The position numbers were made by a program, and so were the translations under genes. The notes under the pieces are model-generated. The model had not been told where the DNA came from, ran no database searches, and saw only the letters and a list, made by a program, of their open reading frames with translations. Positions 11,083-24,465 of a stretch of DNA of 64,000 bases are shown piece after piece. Numbering within the stretch: the stretch's first letter is position 1; every line of letters begins with the position of its first letter. The DNA lies in assembly GCA_036346275.1 (NCBI GenBank), contig CM070713.1, positions 75,818,382 through 75,882,381 on the forward strand, in the 5' to 3' direction. The DNA is from Otatea glauca (taxonomy: Eukaryota > Streptophyta > Magnoliopsida > Poales > Poaceae).

Positions 11083-13651
11083 ATGTCTTCATCAGGGAAG
11101 TCGATTCCGCCATCAGATCTCAACGCAGAGGCTATAATTGTCCCAACAATGGACGATTTATCTGCAGAGCAACGTCAAGAAATTGAAGCTCGGAAGGCCG
11201 CGCTGGAAGAGATGATGCTAAGTTGCTATCAGAAAACTAGACGCGGCGTCACTCAAAAATCCGCCCTGCCGACGATCAACGTCCTGGGAGATGCAGGTGT
11301 AACAGATCAGGTAAGCCGATATCTGCCTGCTCAAGCCGAATTATCGGCTATGATTAATCAGTCCGTGCACCACGCTTTGACAAACCAATCATCGGCTCTC
11401 GTATCAACGCTTAAGCCGATGACAGCAAATAGCGTTAAATCTATAGTCCAGGAGTTGGTCTCGTCAGGAAGTCTACTCGACCCATTGCAAGCTGTGCCAA
11501 ATTATCCTGTTTTTTTAGTACCGCAAAGCACGCAGAGCACACCGGCTGATCCTAAACCATCGGCTATAACCTCACCCCCTACCATGATGCCCACACAACC
11601 CACAGTCATATTGCCTAGGGACCCTCGGTCAAGTGGGATGAGCCATTACCACTCCTATACCGACGCTGCTAAGTTAGATGCATCAATCAATTTGCCACCA
11701 TCGGCTCCGTTCTACGCTTTTCCCCAATCAATTTCACAGCCGATTGGCTCCGAGAGGTCCCCACAAGAACCCACCCGGCTGAGAAATCCGGGTCCACACA
11801 AGGTAGTAACATACTCAGAACCATTTGTCCCAGTCCCGGAACCTCAAGTCAGACGTAATCGGCACGAGCAAAGATGATCGCAAGACCGCAGAAAGCATAA
11901 TTGGCAACCCGAGCTCGCACTCGGGGGGCAGAACGCCGATTATGACAGATATTATCAAGGGCCTGCTATGGCCGATAATGCTAATTGGGCCGATCAGATC
12001 TCTGCCGCTTTGAGGACTAATTCGCATACAACCAAAAGGAAAGGTTATCGGCTATAGAAAGCCGTATCCGATTACATAGATCGCATGCCCTACCCTCATA
12101 ACTTCGAGTTCCGATCGCGCCAAATTCTCCGGGATGATTCTATCACCACCTCGAACACGTTGGACGCTTTATCGCGCAATGCGGTGAAGCGGCCCAATCC
12201 GACGGGCTTAAAATTAGACTATTCCGTTGTCTGCATGCAGGGGCGTTTACTTGGTTTACTTGCTTGCCTCCGAATTCGGTCTATTTATGGAACGATTTGG
12301 AAAGCCGATTTCATGAATACTTCTTTTCAGGCAGTTTGGAGCTTAGGATTTCAGATCTGAGTTCTGTGCGGCAAAAGTTTGGGGAATCGGTAACGGATTA
12401 CATCAAGAGATTTAGAGAAATTAGGAATCGGTGTTTTAGCGTCACATTGCCTGACAACTAACTTGCCGATTTAGCATTTCAAGGTTTGATTCCGCCGCTT
12501 AGGGAGAAATTCGGAGGACAAGAATTCACCGACCTTAGCCACTTATTGCATCGCGTATCGGCTCAAGAGAGTCGATTCACTGACAATAAAGTGTTCAAAG
12601 ATAGATTTAAAAATAGCAATAACAAAGAAAAGGACAAGGCTAAAGTCAATATGGTTGAGTATTGTCCAAGTGACTCATCGGAAGACGAGGAAGCGAAATA
12701 AACATAGCCGAATGGGTAAAAGGATCCAAAAGTCCTTAGTCCGTTTCTTGGCTTAAGCCGACTAGGAACAAGTCGGAGGTTAAGTACTCTTTCGATGTTT
12801 CAAAGTGCGATCGTATTTTTGATTTACTTCTGCAAGAAAAGATAATACGATTACCAGAGGGACATGTGATACCGTCGATCGATGAGATCAAAAAACGCAG
12901 GTATTGCAAGTGGCATCATTCTTATTCGCATAACACTAATGACTGCAATATCTTCCGTCAACAGATCCGATCTGCTATTGAGGATGGTTGGTTGAAGTTT
13001 GCTGATGAGCCGACCATGCAAGTTGATGTTGATCCGTTTCCCATCAACATGGTACAGTGTTCGGCTAAAGGAAAAGAGCCGATGCACGATGAGCAGAAAA
13101 AGGATCGACAAGTCAACATCCAATCAAGCTCGAACGGCGATCAAACACTGAAGATTACAATCGGCTCTTTACAAATAGAAGCCGATCGTGAAGGAAAATA
13201 TTCAAGAACCATCAAACCCAAAGGGAATCCTCAGGTAGGTAAATGGTACAAAGAAGAAAAGTCTCCATTAAGGTAGACAGCGAAAAGGTCAGGACCAACA
13301 TTTTTACAATTAATGGAGAAATACGAGAGGATGAATAGCCGACCACGGTATAAGGCTCATCGGTCGGATAACTTGTACCGCACCGAGAATGTGGAGAGGG
13401 CACATAGAAGGTGTCCCTTTTGGCAGTTTTGCTGGGAAAGAGGAATAGCGTTGCCATCACCATACACCTGCCCGATGGAACATTATCCCCGAGACGATGG
13501 GCCAAGGCAATCGGCCAGAGATAGGCTGTCTGGGCCGATTAGAGAGCAAGGCAGAAGTGACAGAAGGCCTGTCCACGAGAGAATATCCAAACCAGATCAA
13601 GAACCGAGCCAAATCAAGATACACAAACCCAGTTCTAATTAAGAAGATTTG
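11083..13651 (+). pseudogene. gag of the gypsy element, broken
   Basis: Structural polyprotein of the retroelement, which would form the particle. The first ATG after the LTR is at 11083, followed by an open frame to 11877, low-complexity and Pro/Ser-rich. The retrotransposon gag core is then spread over several frames (fragments 12085-12360, 12264-12461, 12486-12701), with the recognisable phrase WNDLESRFHEYFFSGS and a stop after RCFSVTLPDN. A following fragment (12866-13276) has a cysteine/histidine knuckle, CKWHHSYSHNTNDC. At least four frame changes or stops break the gene. It is cut at its 3' side by the insertion at 13662. An ATG at 11011 extends the first frame but lies inside the LTR, so 11083 is preferred. 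Confidence 0.85.
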
Positions 13652-16129
13652 GCTGGTCAAATGTAATGACCCCCATTTTCACATAAATGCTAAAATGGAA
13701 ATCTCATGTGCAAACAGTACTAATCCCATGATCAGTAGCTAGTACGCATATTTACAACAATTGGAATCACAACCATACATCATATTATTAAAGCGAAAGC
13801 TAATTTACACAATAATCTTACAATTCAGAGTTTATAGCAGCAAAGAAGCAAAGTCTTGTAGTGTGCCCATCCAATCCCTCAGGCAACTAACAAGGCATAA
13901 TCCCTAGAAAAACTTCATCGTTATTATTCTCGAATCCTGCGACAAATATGTTTCATCGAGCTAATCTGATGCTTCACCTAAAAACAACAATTAAGCAAGG
14001 GTGAGTACTTTCGTACTCCGCAAGACTTTTGCAAAGCCTATGATATATGCAAGCCATTTCAAAGGAAAGGCTAGTATGATTAGTTTGCATAAAGCCAATT
14101 TGAAATGTAAATACAGAATAGTAGATTGCAAAACGGAATTTAAGTAAAGGCAATTTAATACTGAAATAACAGTATGTAAAGTACGAAAAAGCGAAATCAC
14201 GAACCTGGGTATCCTGACCATATCCACAAACCATTCCCACTGACTCACAGTAGGAATTACCGACACACGGTAGAAACCAGATTTTATGAAAATAAAATCA
14301 TCTAACTATGTGATGACTTTACCAAGTTCCCATAACCGCGGGTACGGCTAATCGAATAGTTTTACACTCTGCAGAGGTGTACATCTTTACCCACAAGTCA
14401 TGACCTTTTCCTTTTGCCGCATAGTTCACGCATCTTTGGCGTAGTGGCCAGAATGTTCATGACGGAAACCTTTACATTACCTAGGTTAACTTTGCACCAG
14501 CTCTGGGACGTAAAACCCATACTATGACAGAAGAACTCAGAGCATAGAAATGATGGAACTTCCCTAGAGTACGGCGTACACCGGTGTATCGGTAAACGTT
14601 TGATCCATGATCACCTCGGTGTGGACGTCCCTTCGAGCAATTCATTAAGAAACAGCTCGTACTGCTCCAGCCTTCCAATGTGCAAAGTTAAACTAGATAA
14701 CTTAATTGGTTTAAGGCTGTCCTATACCAGCACTTGTGGTTGTACGGTAATTCTTGGCCTGAAAACAACCCATAGTTCGGTCCTTAATCCGACACGGGCA
14801 ATAATCTCCACCCTACACTACGTGCAAAAACATGCACTCCCGGCTATTGCCAATAATTGCCCGCATCTAAACCATAGTTTTATTTTTATTTTCCAACCAA
14901 AACACCAACCATAAAAATGGTCATACCCAACAAATGTCATATCCAACATTTTTAATCATATCACAGTTTTTAGGTTGCTTTAAGCACGGCTAAGCTTGAC
15001 ACTAAGTGTGAGTAACCCAAATTGACATCAATTATTGTCTACGCTATTCTAGGGTTATCAAGGTTCACAATTTCATACTTATCAAGGAAGTTCTATGTAG
15101 CTACTGGTACAACTATCAATACCCGTCACATAGCAGACTTTAATAAAATAAAGTATGCAGTAAAACATTTAATGAAAATATTTATAAAACTGGGATCAAT
15201 ATGATCAAAGGGGGTGCTTGCCTTGCTTATTTATTGCTTACGACGAAGACGAAGCCACGACTGATGGAGGCAACGACGGAGGAAAGGACGTCGGATTCTA
15301 CACGTCGTTCAATCGGAAATATATAGCAAATATCCAACTTTAATAAGGGCAAAAAGAAAACAGACAGAAAACCAAATAAAGATTCATTAAAGAAAACATG
15401 AATGTTTTAGGGTTTAAATGATTTCAAGATATTATGATTTAGATAATTATACAAACATATTGTTAATGTCTTATGATAAAGAAAGCATGGTTTCTTTGAT
15501 AGATTATCTATTTTTGATTTACGAATTATAGATGCTAAAATTATTTGGATTAATAAGATTTAACACATTAGACAATTGAGCTGGAAACTATAAATGAATA
15601 ACACTTAATCCTTTTTAATTGATTTTGCATAATAAGCGGTTTCGAACATATTAGATCTGATAAGTTAAATTACCAATTATACATTAGTGGTTTTTGAGAA
15701 GGTTCTGGTGATACAAATTACATATTTGTTTATTATTTCAAAGTTTGCTTATATAATTGAGTTCACAAAACATAATACTTAGGGTTATTTGGCTATTAGA
15801 ATTTATTTGCAAAACATGATGAAATAAGACCATTTCTTCAAAAATAGGATAGCCTATACTTCAAAGAACATTTTAAAGTTAATTTCATACAGTTTAGGTT
15901 ACCAGGACTTGGTTTTATCAAATTTGAAGTTAGCTTGTGAAAGGTACACTATTTGGGTTATACAAGTTGAAAGATCGAAAAGGCGACTAGAGGGGGGTGA
16001 ATAGGAGCCAAATAAAATTTTCGAATAAATTCTCCCCCTAGAATTCAATCCACCAAAAGACCAGAAAGAAAGAACTGAACCATCGATCAGGCAATTTCAA
16101 AACAGAGGCTCCGACCAGTTAAGATAGGG

Positions 16130-16575
16130 TGAACAGTAAAAACTGCACTGGTCGAGTAGCTCTGGTCGGATGAACAAGATCGCGAATCTGGTCGTTAGTC
16201 TGGTCGGATGAGCAGTACTCCGACACAAGTGGTCGGATGAACGATACTCCCGACCGGAAGTGGTCGGATGAGCGATGTTCGGGTGAGCAGTACTCGACCG
16301 GATGAGCAGTACTCCGATTGCGGAGGTCGGTTAAACAAGACTCCGATCGCAGAGGTCGGATGAACAAGATCGGGTGAATAGTGTTCGGATGAACAAGACG
16401 CCCGACCTCTGAGGTCGGATGAACGAAGACTCGGGCGAATAGTGTTCCCGACCGATGAGCGACGCCCGACCTACAGAGGTCGGATGAACGAGACTCGGGT
16501 GAGCAGTGTTCGATGGATAGTGCCCCGACCAATGAGCGAGACGCCCGACCTACAGAGGTCGGATGAACGAAGATC
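16130..16575. repeat. Minisatellite array 1, GGTCGGATGA-based
   Basis: Irregular tandem units of about 20-45 bp carry the words GGTCGGATGA, GCAGT(A/G)CTC and CGCCCGACCTACAGAGGTCGG. Unit length varies, so this is a degenerate array rather than a clean satellite. Confidence 0.75.
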
Positions 16576-18064
16576 GGGTCGGATGAACAATAAAATCAGC
16601 GCGATCTTAAAAAAGAAATCGATGTAACTTTTGATCGGTGATCCAAAACAGGAAAATTGGTGTGCACCTCCCTAAGGATGTCAGAACCTATTTCAATCAT
16701 CAATCGAAGGAATTGATACCAAGGTTCATCCCTTTCGTTAAACAAATGCAACACCAAAAACAGAGTCACGAACACGACTTCACCCTAACTTGCTGGTGAG
16801 AGTTGATGATCGAATATCCTTGGATGACTCTACACAAATCACAGCAAGTAAGTACACGAAGAAACAACCCTTCAAACAAATAGAAACACTATCGAAAACT
16901 AGTCACGTAAATTGGTTTCTTGCAAAACTGAATAGAAGAGGTTGTAGATTGCCTAGATAATTGGGATATGATCTATAGAAGATTCATCCAAAGAATCTTT
17001 CATCCTTGGCAACAAGAACCGAAGCCAATCGGGACTAAAGAAGCGCAAGTCACACGCTTACGCACTTCAAGAACACACATTTACAAACTTGCAACAAGAA
17101 CGCAATGATTGCCTAGATGATTGAAAGCACCGAATCTAGAGAAGAGTTCATCAATCATGAATTTCAACAAAGACTCAGAAGCATGTAGAAGGAGATGAGG
17201 CAAATCCAAATTACGTAAAGAAAATTGCAAGTAAGTAAATGCGAATTTAGATAATGTAATTTAAGTGCGTAATGTAAATATGTAAGAGAAATGAAACAAG
17301 AACATAGATGAAGAACATTTCATTTCTGGAAGGGAGGTTTACAAAGCCTCACAACAAAGTGGGCAAAACTCAAATGAGCAGAAAAAACCTCAGAACCTTC
17401 AGAGAGGGAAGGCTGCCCCTACCCCTCTATTTATAGTGACCGGATCAATTCCCACCCTTGGATATCTTGCTTCAATCCTAAGCCAACATCCAAGAGCCAG
17501 GATTTGATCCTTACACTGTCACTCTCAACAACTCTCAACTACTCACGTAGACTTTCCTCACCTGCTCACCACGTCCCCAGGGAGACACCCCTCTCCCTGT
17601 CTAGTAGCAGGCTAGGAACACCTACCACCCTTGGATGAGCCTCTAAACCCTAGAGCACTCCATCAAGGGCTGAGATTTTACCCACTCACACAGCTATGCA
17701 TGGGCTGACCCGAAACCCAACAACACAACGGGTTTTGCACGCTGTTCAAAGCATACCAACTTGACCCGCTACTCTCTCTTCCTGACCGCGATCCAACGGT
17801 CCTCCTCGATCAGAGCAGCTCCAAGTTAGCATCTCATCCATTCCTTTGTCTTCTTGGCTTGCAGCTACTCCCTGGCCTCAGCCATCTTTGGCGACACCCT
17901 GATCATCTGGACCTCAGCTCTCCCCTAGTCCCGATCCCCTTCGCCTCACCATGACCTAGCTCCAAAGTCCTGCAACCATCATAGACAAGGAAACCACATC
18001 ACATAGCAATGTCCAACAACACATATCCATCTCAACGAAAGATATACACTTCAACGGCCCAGCA

Positions 18065-18480
18065 AAACCCTGACCACACATGGTCTGACCACTGGTCTCC
18101 ATCCCGACCACAGACCTGACCACTGGTCTCCATCCCGACCACTCGAGGTCTGACCACTGGTCTTCGCCCCGACCACTCTGGTCCGACCACCGGTCTTCTT
18201 CCGACCACTCGAGGTCCGACCACTGCGTCTTCGCCCCGACCACTCGGGTCGACCACCGGTCTTCGTCCCGACCACTCGGGTCCGACCATCGGTCTCCGTC
18301 CCGACCACTCGGGGTCGGACGGTCGTTTCAACCACCACAGCTCGAACCACTGGGTCGGATGGTCGGTCTCCAACCACCAAAGCTCGGACCACTCGGGTCG
18401 GACAACCGGTCTCCGACCAACCAAAGACTGACCACTGGTCGGACAACCGGTCTCCGACCAACCAAAGACCTGACCACTGG
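18065..18480. repeat. Minisatellite array 2, CCGACCACTCGGG-based
   Basis: Tandem units near 36 bp have the form 'CCGACCACTCgGGTCcGACCACcGGTCTtCgtC'. About ten units are visible. The core GGTCGG recurs in array 1, in the opposite sense. The long minus-strand frames over this array are a by-product of repeat units divisible by three and are not taken as genes. Confidence 0.8.
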
Positions 18481-21400
18481 GATCAAACTCAAATTCAAGC
18501 ACAACAGGCTAAACCACAGTCAATTACTCATCACCATCAGGGATAGACCTCCACATGGTCTTTCACAAGTATTGAAATTAGAATTATTTGGTTAAGTGTT
18601 AATTATGATTTTATTGCCATGATTCTTGCTCTTCATTAAACATACATATATACATTTTCTACACATGCAGGGTTTATGATTTTAATGCAATTTAAACTCG
18701 TGCATATATGATATTTTATTACAAACATTACAATAGTGTCACATTATTTCTTCTGATACCTACTCATATCTTTTGCACAGCTATTAGATACTTTTTATAC
18801 GCATATATTTATTGCTATGGATTATTATATGCAATTATACACATACATACCCTTTTCCATTTGGATCATTTACTATTCATAAAAAAAATCTAAATCAAGT
18901 TCATACTTTACTGGTTTCAGCATGATAAGATAGTCTTCATTTATATGGAAATCAATTTGACTTAATTTAGATTTCTTTTGCACCAAATATGCGTTTTTGA
19001 ATATTTATAGAATTGAAATCAATCTCTAAAGGAAAATGATTCAAACAAAGTTAGAACCTAAATATTTTTATACATTTAAGTTGCTGGTAACATAAGGAAT
19101 CCATTAAAATTGGTTTCACTCAATTCTAAGTTCTTTTGCAACATTTTTATATCTAGCACATCTCTAGGCCTTCTATTCAGATTTGAATTTCAAATTTACC
19201 CAGAGATTATTTTCAAAATATTATTGCATATTCTGAAGGTACTGAATTTATCATGAATTTAGAAATTTACTTCATTTAATTTGGAGCTAAAATGCAAAAG
19301 ATATAATCAATTGAATGCATTCGGTTTAAGAAAATGCTGAAATTTGAGACTATACCAAAATAGGAAAGTGCGCCTTTGAAATTGAAGTACGCTTTCCATT
19401 TCTGGACTTGACTGGGCTGAGGCACCGACGGTGGGCCTGGCCGACACGAGAGGTCACACAAGATCGAGATCGACGCTGGGTCATGAAGCGCATGGGCGCG
19501 ATCGACCGCTGGGCCGAGGCGCAGGCCATCGCACGCAGAGATCGACGAAGCGGGCCTGGTGGTCACGACCGAGCAGAGGCGACGGTGGCAAAGCTCGTCG
19601 ACGGCGAAGGAAGCCCAGAGCGGCGGAATCGGTTACGCCATGAGCATCAGCTCGACGGTACGCCCACGGGGATGGTACCAACTCGGCCGGAGGAGGTCGG
19701 AAAAGTGCTCGCCACCGTGAGAGGGCGGTTGAGATCACGGCCGGTCAGCGGCGAGGCAAAAATAAGAGCTCTCGCAGCGAAATAACACCGATGTGAGCAT
19801 CAGCAAGGTGGCGCGCACACATGGGTGGTAACGGTTCGGCCGGAGATGGACGGAGACGGCGCACCACCGTGAGGGGGCGGCGGCGCCATGGCCGGTGGTA
19901 AGAAGCTCGGTGCTGAGGTGATTTTAATGGAAAATGAGATTCGGATGAGCATCAATAGAACCTAGTGATCTCATTTTTAGGTTCAAACAAGAAGAAGAGG
20001 TACCAGAGTGAGTTCTCACTGTGCATGGGCGACGGCGGAGGGAGGAGCTCGATGCGGCGGTTCACCGGAGAAGGAGGGCTCGAGCCAATGGCGGGAAATG
20101 ACTCCTGGTGGCGCAAGGAAGTTACGGTTGGGATGGTTCGAGTTGGGATTGACCGCAGAGGTGAATTTCCGGTTTTTTCCCTTTTCGGGTTTTCGCCGGA
20201 ATTGGGGAAGACGAATGGGAGCGCGGTGGAGTGAGGCAACTAGGAGAACATTGGGTCGGCTAAGGTGACGCGCGACGCTTTTATATGTCACAAAGGCGGT
20301 GGGTTTGGCGCGGTCAAGGCGAGAGAGATCGAGACGGTGCGGGAGAGTCGGCGCGAGAGAGAGAGCAGAGGAGAAGGAAGAGACTGAGCTGACGGGTGGG
20401 GCACGGCTGGCAGTGGAAGCAAAAGAAGTACACAGGGGCAGAGAGGTAGTCGGCAGGGGCACAACTGGCCAGGATGGCCCACTTGACAGAGAAAGAAAAG
20501 AGAAGTCTGCCGAAAACTCTGGACAGCATGAGATAAAACCAAGGTTTGGGTCAGGATGCTGGCTTGATATTTTATGCAGATTTTTCTATAGGTCGGCAAG
20601 GAAAATGTGAAAGTTCAGTAAAAATTTTAGATAAAAATTAGTTATATAAATATTTATAAAAATCTGACAATTTATAGTTGTCATTTTCTGTCATTTCAGA
20701 GTTTTATTTAATATAAGATCAACATCAGTTTATTATTTTATGAAACTTTTTATGAAGATCTTAAATGGAATTATTGACATGATATAAAATTTTCAGATTT
20801 TATATTTTGCATTTTAATTTTAATAATTCTGACATTGAGATTTACAGTCATCTGATGATCTGTTTTTGAGTTTCTAAAAATACTAAATGATGTGATAACC
20901 TCTTGATATTTTTACCAGACATAGATAAGACAAGCATGTCAGCATGGTTAAAATTTTAACTCAGGTTAAGTTAAGATAACTTCTGAAGAAATCTTGTAAC
21001 TTCAGATTTTTTATTATCTTTTCATGATTACAATATATTTTCTTTATTTAATGTGTTCAGATTACTTTTGATAGCATGACAAGGTCTTTGACTGTTTATA
21101 ATATTTTAATATTATTTTTGCAGATTTTGTTTTTGCTATGGTGTTTTTATCTTTTTACTTTTTCCATTTTACCATTTCAATACATATTACTTTTCTTTTT
21201 AGAGCAAAATTCAAGAAGAACCAATAAATCGGAAAACTTAGAAAATTCAAATTCAAATCAAATATCATATGTCAAATTCATTTTTATAGTTTATTTGTTT
21301 TGGAAGAAATAGTTTTAATATTGAAATATTTCTTTTCTTTAAAATTAGAATACAAGAAAAGAGGAAAAGATATTGTTTAAAATCAAAATATTAATTCCAA

Positions 21401-21539
21401 TTAAAATTTTCATTCAATTTCATTTTTAAATTTCAAACTTTTTATTTTTCATATTTTTGAATTTTATGAGATGTTACATCAAATACGAAAGCCGGTGGAA
21501 CCCAAACCCAGGTGGTGTCCATCTGGCCTGAGCCGGTCA

Positions 21540-22448
21540 CAACGACGACGGCTTCAAAGGCTAAGGACGCAAGAAATCCGTGAAGCCGATGCCGAAAAAT
21601 AGAGAGACAAAACGTTTAATGAACTTCGTCCAATCAAATGCGTCAAGAAAGAGTGGAGAAGAAAAGAACAAGCCGAAGAAGATTTTGAATCGGCTGATGA
21701 CTTGGATTCTCCCATGATTCGAGATGACACGCCTCCTATGGACATTAACATGGTGTTCAACTTGCCAGCCGAATTCAAAGTCAGAACTGAATCGGCCAAA
21801 GAGGCAGTTGCTCAGTTGTGCTCCGGCGTTCAGAGCGCCATCTTTGAGAAGCCCAAAGATGACCATCGGCATCTGAAACCATTGTATCTAAAAGGGTATA
21901 TAAATGGCAAGCCGATATCAAGGATGCTGGTAGACGGAGGCGCCACGGTGAACCTGATGCCGTACACGACATGCAAAAAACTGGGTAAGTATGATGAAGA
22001 CTTAATTAAAACTAACATGGTTCTAAACGACTTCACAGGAGACCCCACGGAGGCAAAGGGTGTCATGGTCACAGAGCTGATTGTCGGTAGCAAGACCTTG
22101 CCGACAGCGTTCTTTGTAATCGACGCCAAAGGAAACTACAGCGTACTGCTCAGCCGGGATTGGATTCATGCCAATTGTTGTATTCCGTCGACCATGCATC
22201 AAGCGCTGGTACAGTGGAACGGAGAAGAAGTCGAAGTCGTCACCGCCGACACATCGGCCCATATCGCCATGGCTATCTCTGACGCAAATTGGCAACTCGA
22301 AGAAGCTGGCTGCATATCGGGAAAGGCGCTGAATGACTGTGATTTCATCTGTGTAAGCAAACCAGGACTCATGCCGATCAGTGTCAAGCCGGGCACTTTT
22401 GATCGGACAAACGAAGTGTTACGCCGATGGGGACAAGAAAAACATTGA
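21540..22448 (+). pseudogene. Retroelement protease region
   Basis: Aspartic protease of the gypsy polyprotein, which would cleave Gag-Pol. The open frame 21702-22448 contains the active-site region MLVDGGATVNLMPY, the D-G-G-A variant of the retropepsin D(S/T)G triad typical of plant Ty3/gypsy elements, followed by the hydrophobic flap and core up to SVLLSRDWIHANCC. It is in a different frame from the reverse transcriptase (22427-23563), with a 22-bp overlap. That could be a frameshift site in a live element, but the downstream breaks make mutation the simpler reading. Confidence 0.85.
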
Positions 22449-23660
22449 AGGCGTTGCAGGATAAAATGCAAAGCTATCGACAAACAACGGATAGCTACGA
22501 AGCTATAGAAGACTTTGAAGAAACTGAAAAGTTAGGTCAAGGTTTTACATCCACCGATTTGCTTGAAGAAGTAGATATAGGGAGCGGTGATAGAAAAAGA
22601 TCAACTTTTGTTAGTGCAAGTTTAGATGTAGAGTACAAAGAAAAACTGATAAAAATCCTTAGAAATTATAAGGATTGTTTTGCTTGGGAATATCATGAGA
22701 TGCCAGGATTAAACCGTCAGCTGGTGGAACATCGGCTACCTATAAAATCGGCTATCGGCCGCTTAAACAAGATATCTAGGCGTTTCAATCCAGCCTTGTA
22801 CCAAATTATAAAAGAAGAGATAGAACGGTTGTTGGAGGCAAAATTTATCAGGCCTTGCCGATATGCGGAGTGGGTTTCCAACATTGTTCCCGTTATGAAG
22901 AAAAATGGAAAGCTTCGGGTATGCGTCGACTTTAGAGATTTGAACAAGGCGATGTCGAAAGATGAATACCCGATGCCGATAGCCGATATGCTTATCGATG
23001 CTGCATCAGGGAACAAGATCATAAGTTTTCTAGATGGTAATGCCGGGTATAACCAGATACTCATGGCAGAAGCCGATATACCGAAGACAACTTTCAGATG
23101 TCCTGGTGCAATAGGATTGTTCGAATGGACGGTGATGACCTTCGGCTTGAAGAACGCTGGAGCAACATATCAGCGAGCGATGAATCTGATCTTTCATGAC
23201 TTAATCGGCCACATTGTCGAAATATATATTGATGATGTAGTGGTAAAATCCGCAGAAGATTTACAACACTTAACCGATTTAGAAAGAGTTTTTAAAAACA
23301 TAAGATCGCACGGTCTAAAGATGAATCATTTCAAGTGCACGTTTGGTGTATCGGTTGGACAGTTTTTAGGCTTCATGGTGCATGAAAGAGGGATTGAAGT
23401 CAGCCAAACAAGGGTTAAAGCTATAGCCAATACTAAGCCACCGACATGCAAAAACGAGTTACAAAAGTTGATCGGCAAAATTAATTATCTCCGTCGGTTC
23501 ATCTCAAACCTCTCTGGTAGAATTCGTGCTTTTACTCTATTGTTAAAATTAAAAGACGATTAAGAATTCAGATGGGGAGCCGGTCAACAAAGGGCTTTTG
23601 ACGAAGTTAAGAGGTACTTGTCCAACCCTCCAGTTTTGGCTGCACCTCAAAAGGGGTTCC
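22427..23660 (+). pseudogene. Gypsy reverse transcriptase
   Basis: RNA-dependent DNA polymerase of the gypsy element. The frame 22427-23563 (378 codons) shows the palm motifs in order: LRVCVDFRDLNKA, FLDGNAGYNQI, the F-R-C-P-G-A block, FGLKNAGATYQRAM, catalytic YIDDVVV, and the FLGFMVHERGIE connection. A TAA at 23561-23563 interrupts the frame; homologous coding resumes immediately (FRWGAGQQRAFDEVK) and then shifts frame near 23655. The catalytic YIDD is intact, so the breaks lie in the connection/RNase H boundary rather than the palm. Confidence 0.92.
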
Positions 23661-24465
23661 TTTCAGATTATATGTCTCGGCTGAAGAAGGTACTATCGGG
23701 GCTGTTTTGTCACAAGAGGTGCATGGTAAAGAAAGGGTTATCTTTTATTTAAGCCGACGGTTGCTGAATGCAAAAGTCAGGTACCCTTTTATCGAAAAAC
23801 TATGTTTATCCTTGTACTTCTCGTGCACGAAGCTAAGGCATTACATATTAGCATCGGTCTGTAAAGTAATCTGCAAAACCGATGTTATAAAATATATTTT
23901 GTCAGCTCCTATCCTGCGAGGTCGACTTGGCAAATGGGCTTACGCCTTGATTGAGTTCGACTTATCATATGAATCGGCCAAAGCAATCAAAGGACAAGTG
24001 TTAGCCGATTTTATAATAGGACATGACACTGCGGCAAATTTAGTCTTGGTTGCACCATGGCAGTTGTTCTTTGACGGATCAGTATGCGGGGAAGGTGATG
24101 GCATCGGTGTTGTACTCACCTCACCTAAGGGGCATAACTTCGAATTTGCATTTCGGCTAAATAGCCGATGCTCAAACAACCAAGCCGAGTCTGGCGTTAC
24201 TCAAAGGCTTGCAATTCTTTGGAAAATATTGGGGTGAGTATTTGTGGAGGCATATGGTGATTCTCTGTTGGTGGTGCAGCAAATAAAGGGAGAATACCAA
24301 TGTCGAGATGAAGTGCTACTGAAGTATTTAGAATAATGTTTAGAGATTATTGGCTCATTTATATCATTTTCTATCGGTCATGTTCCTCGAGAATTGAACG
24401 ATAGAGCTAATGCTTTGGCTCAGCAAGCATCAGGATATAAAGATTTTGACCGAAGTCAGGAGACT
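23661..24465 (+). pseudogene. Gypsy RNase H region, including plant-type second RNase H
   Basis: The first part (SQEVHGKERVIFYLSRRLL...) is the usual gypsy RNase H/connection. It is followed by LFFDGSVCGEGDGIGVVLTS and NNQAE, the hallmarks of the additional archaeal/plant-type RNase H found in Tat-lineage elements. After NNQAE the frame is lost, a TAA occurs near 24334, and coding similarity resumes at HVPRELNDRANALAQQA. Degraded, not functional as read. Confidence 0.8.

Larger units (their letters stand above)
15968..18565. mobile_element. Solo-LTR-like insertion, 2.6 kb, third nesting level
   Basis: It starts TGAAAGATCGAAAAGGCGAC and ends GGTCTTTCA, inverted TGAAAG/CTTTCA termini, with the perfect 5-bp duplication CAAGT (15963-15967 and 18566-18570). 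The opening phrase GGCGACTAGAGGGGGGTGAATAGG is one I recognise as a frequent start of large grass LTRs (memory, not searched). It contains two minisatellite arrays and no coding domain. Confidence 0.75.
13662..21478 (-). mobile_element. LTR-type insertion (probable giant solo LTR) inside the gypsy element
   Basis: The block begins TGTAATGACC and ends GAGATGTTACA and is flanked by the perfect 5-bp duplication TCAAA (13657-13661 and 21479-21483). On the minus strand it starts TGTAACATCTC, an LTR start common in grass gypsy elements, and carries a TATA box, CATATAAAAGCG, about 1.2 kb inside (complement of 20278-20285) followed by a GC-rich stretch, as expected of U3 and downstream leader. No protein domain and no second LTR copy were found. 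After removing the nested insertion 15968-18565 it would be about 5.2 kb, large for one LTR, so a LARD-like element is an alternative. Confidence 0.65.

Noticed and set aside
16130..18480. Regular repeat arrays as a possible CRISPR
   Set aside because: Units are directly adjacent and degenerate, with no unique spacers, inside a plant retroelement.
18032..18502. 156-codon minus-strand ORF with Trp-Ser-Gly-Arg repeats
   Set aside because: It is a translation of the minisatellite array; unit lengths divisible by three keep frames open by chance.
19408..20610. Long overlapping ORFs in several frames (up to 148 codons)
   Set aside because: They lie in the GC-rich leader-like part of the 13662-21478 LTR insertion, occur on both strands, are of low complexity and match no family.
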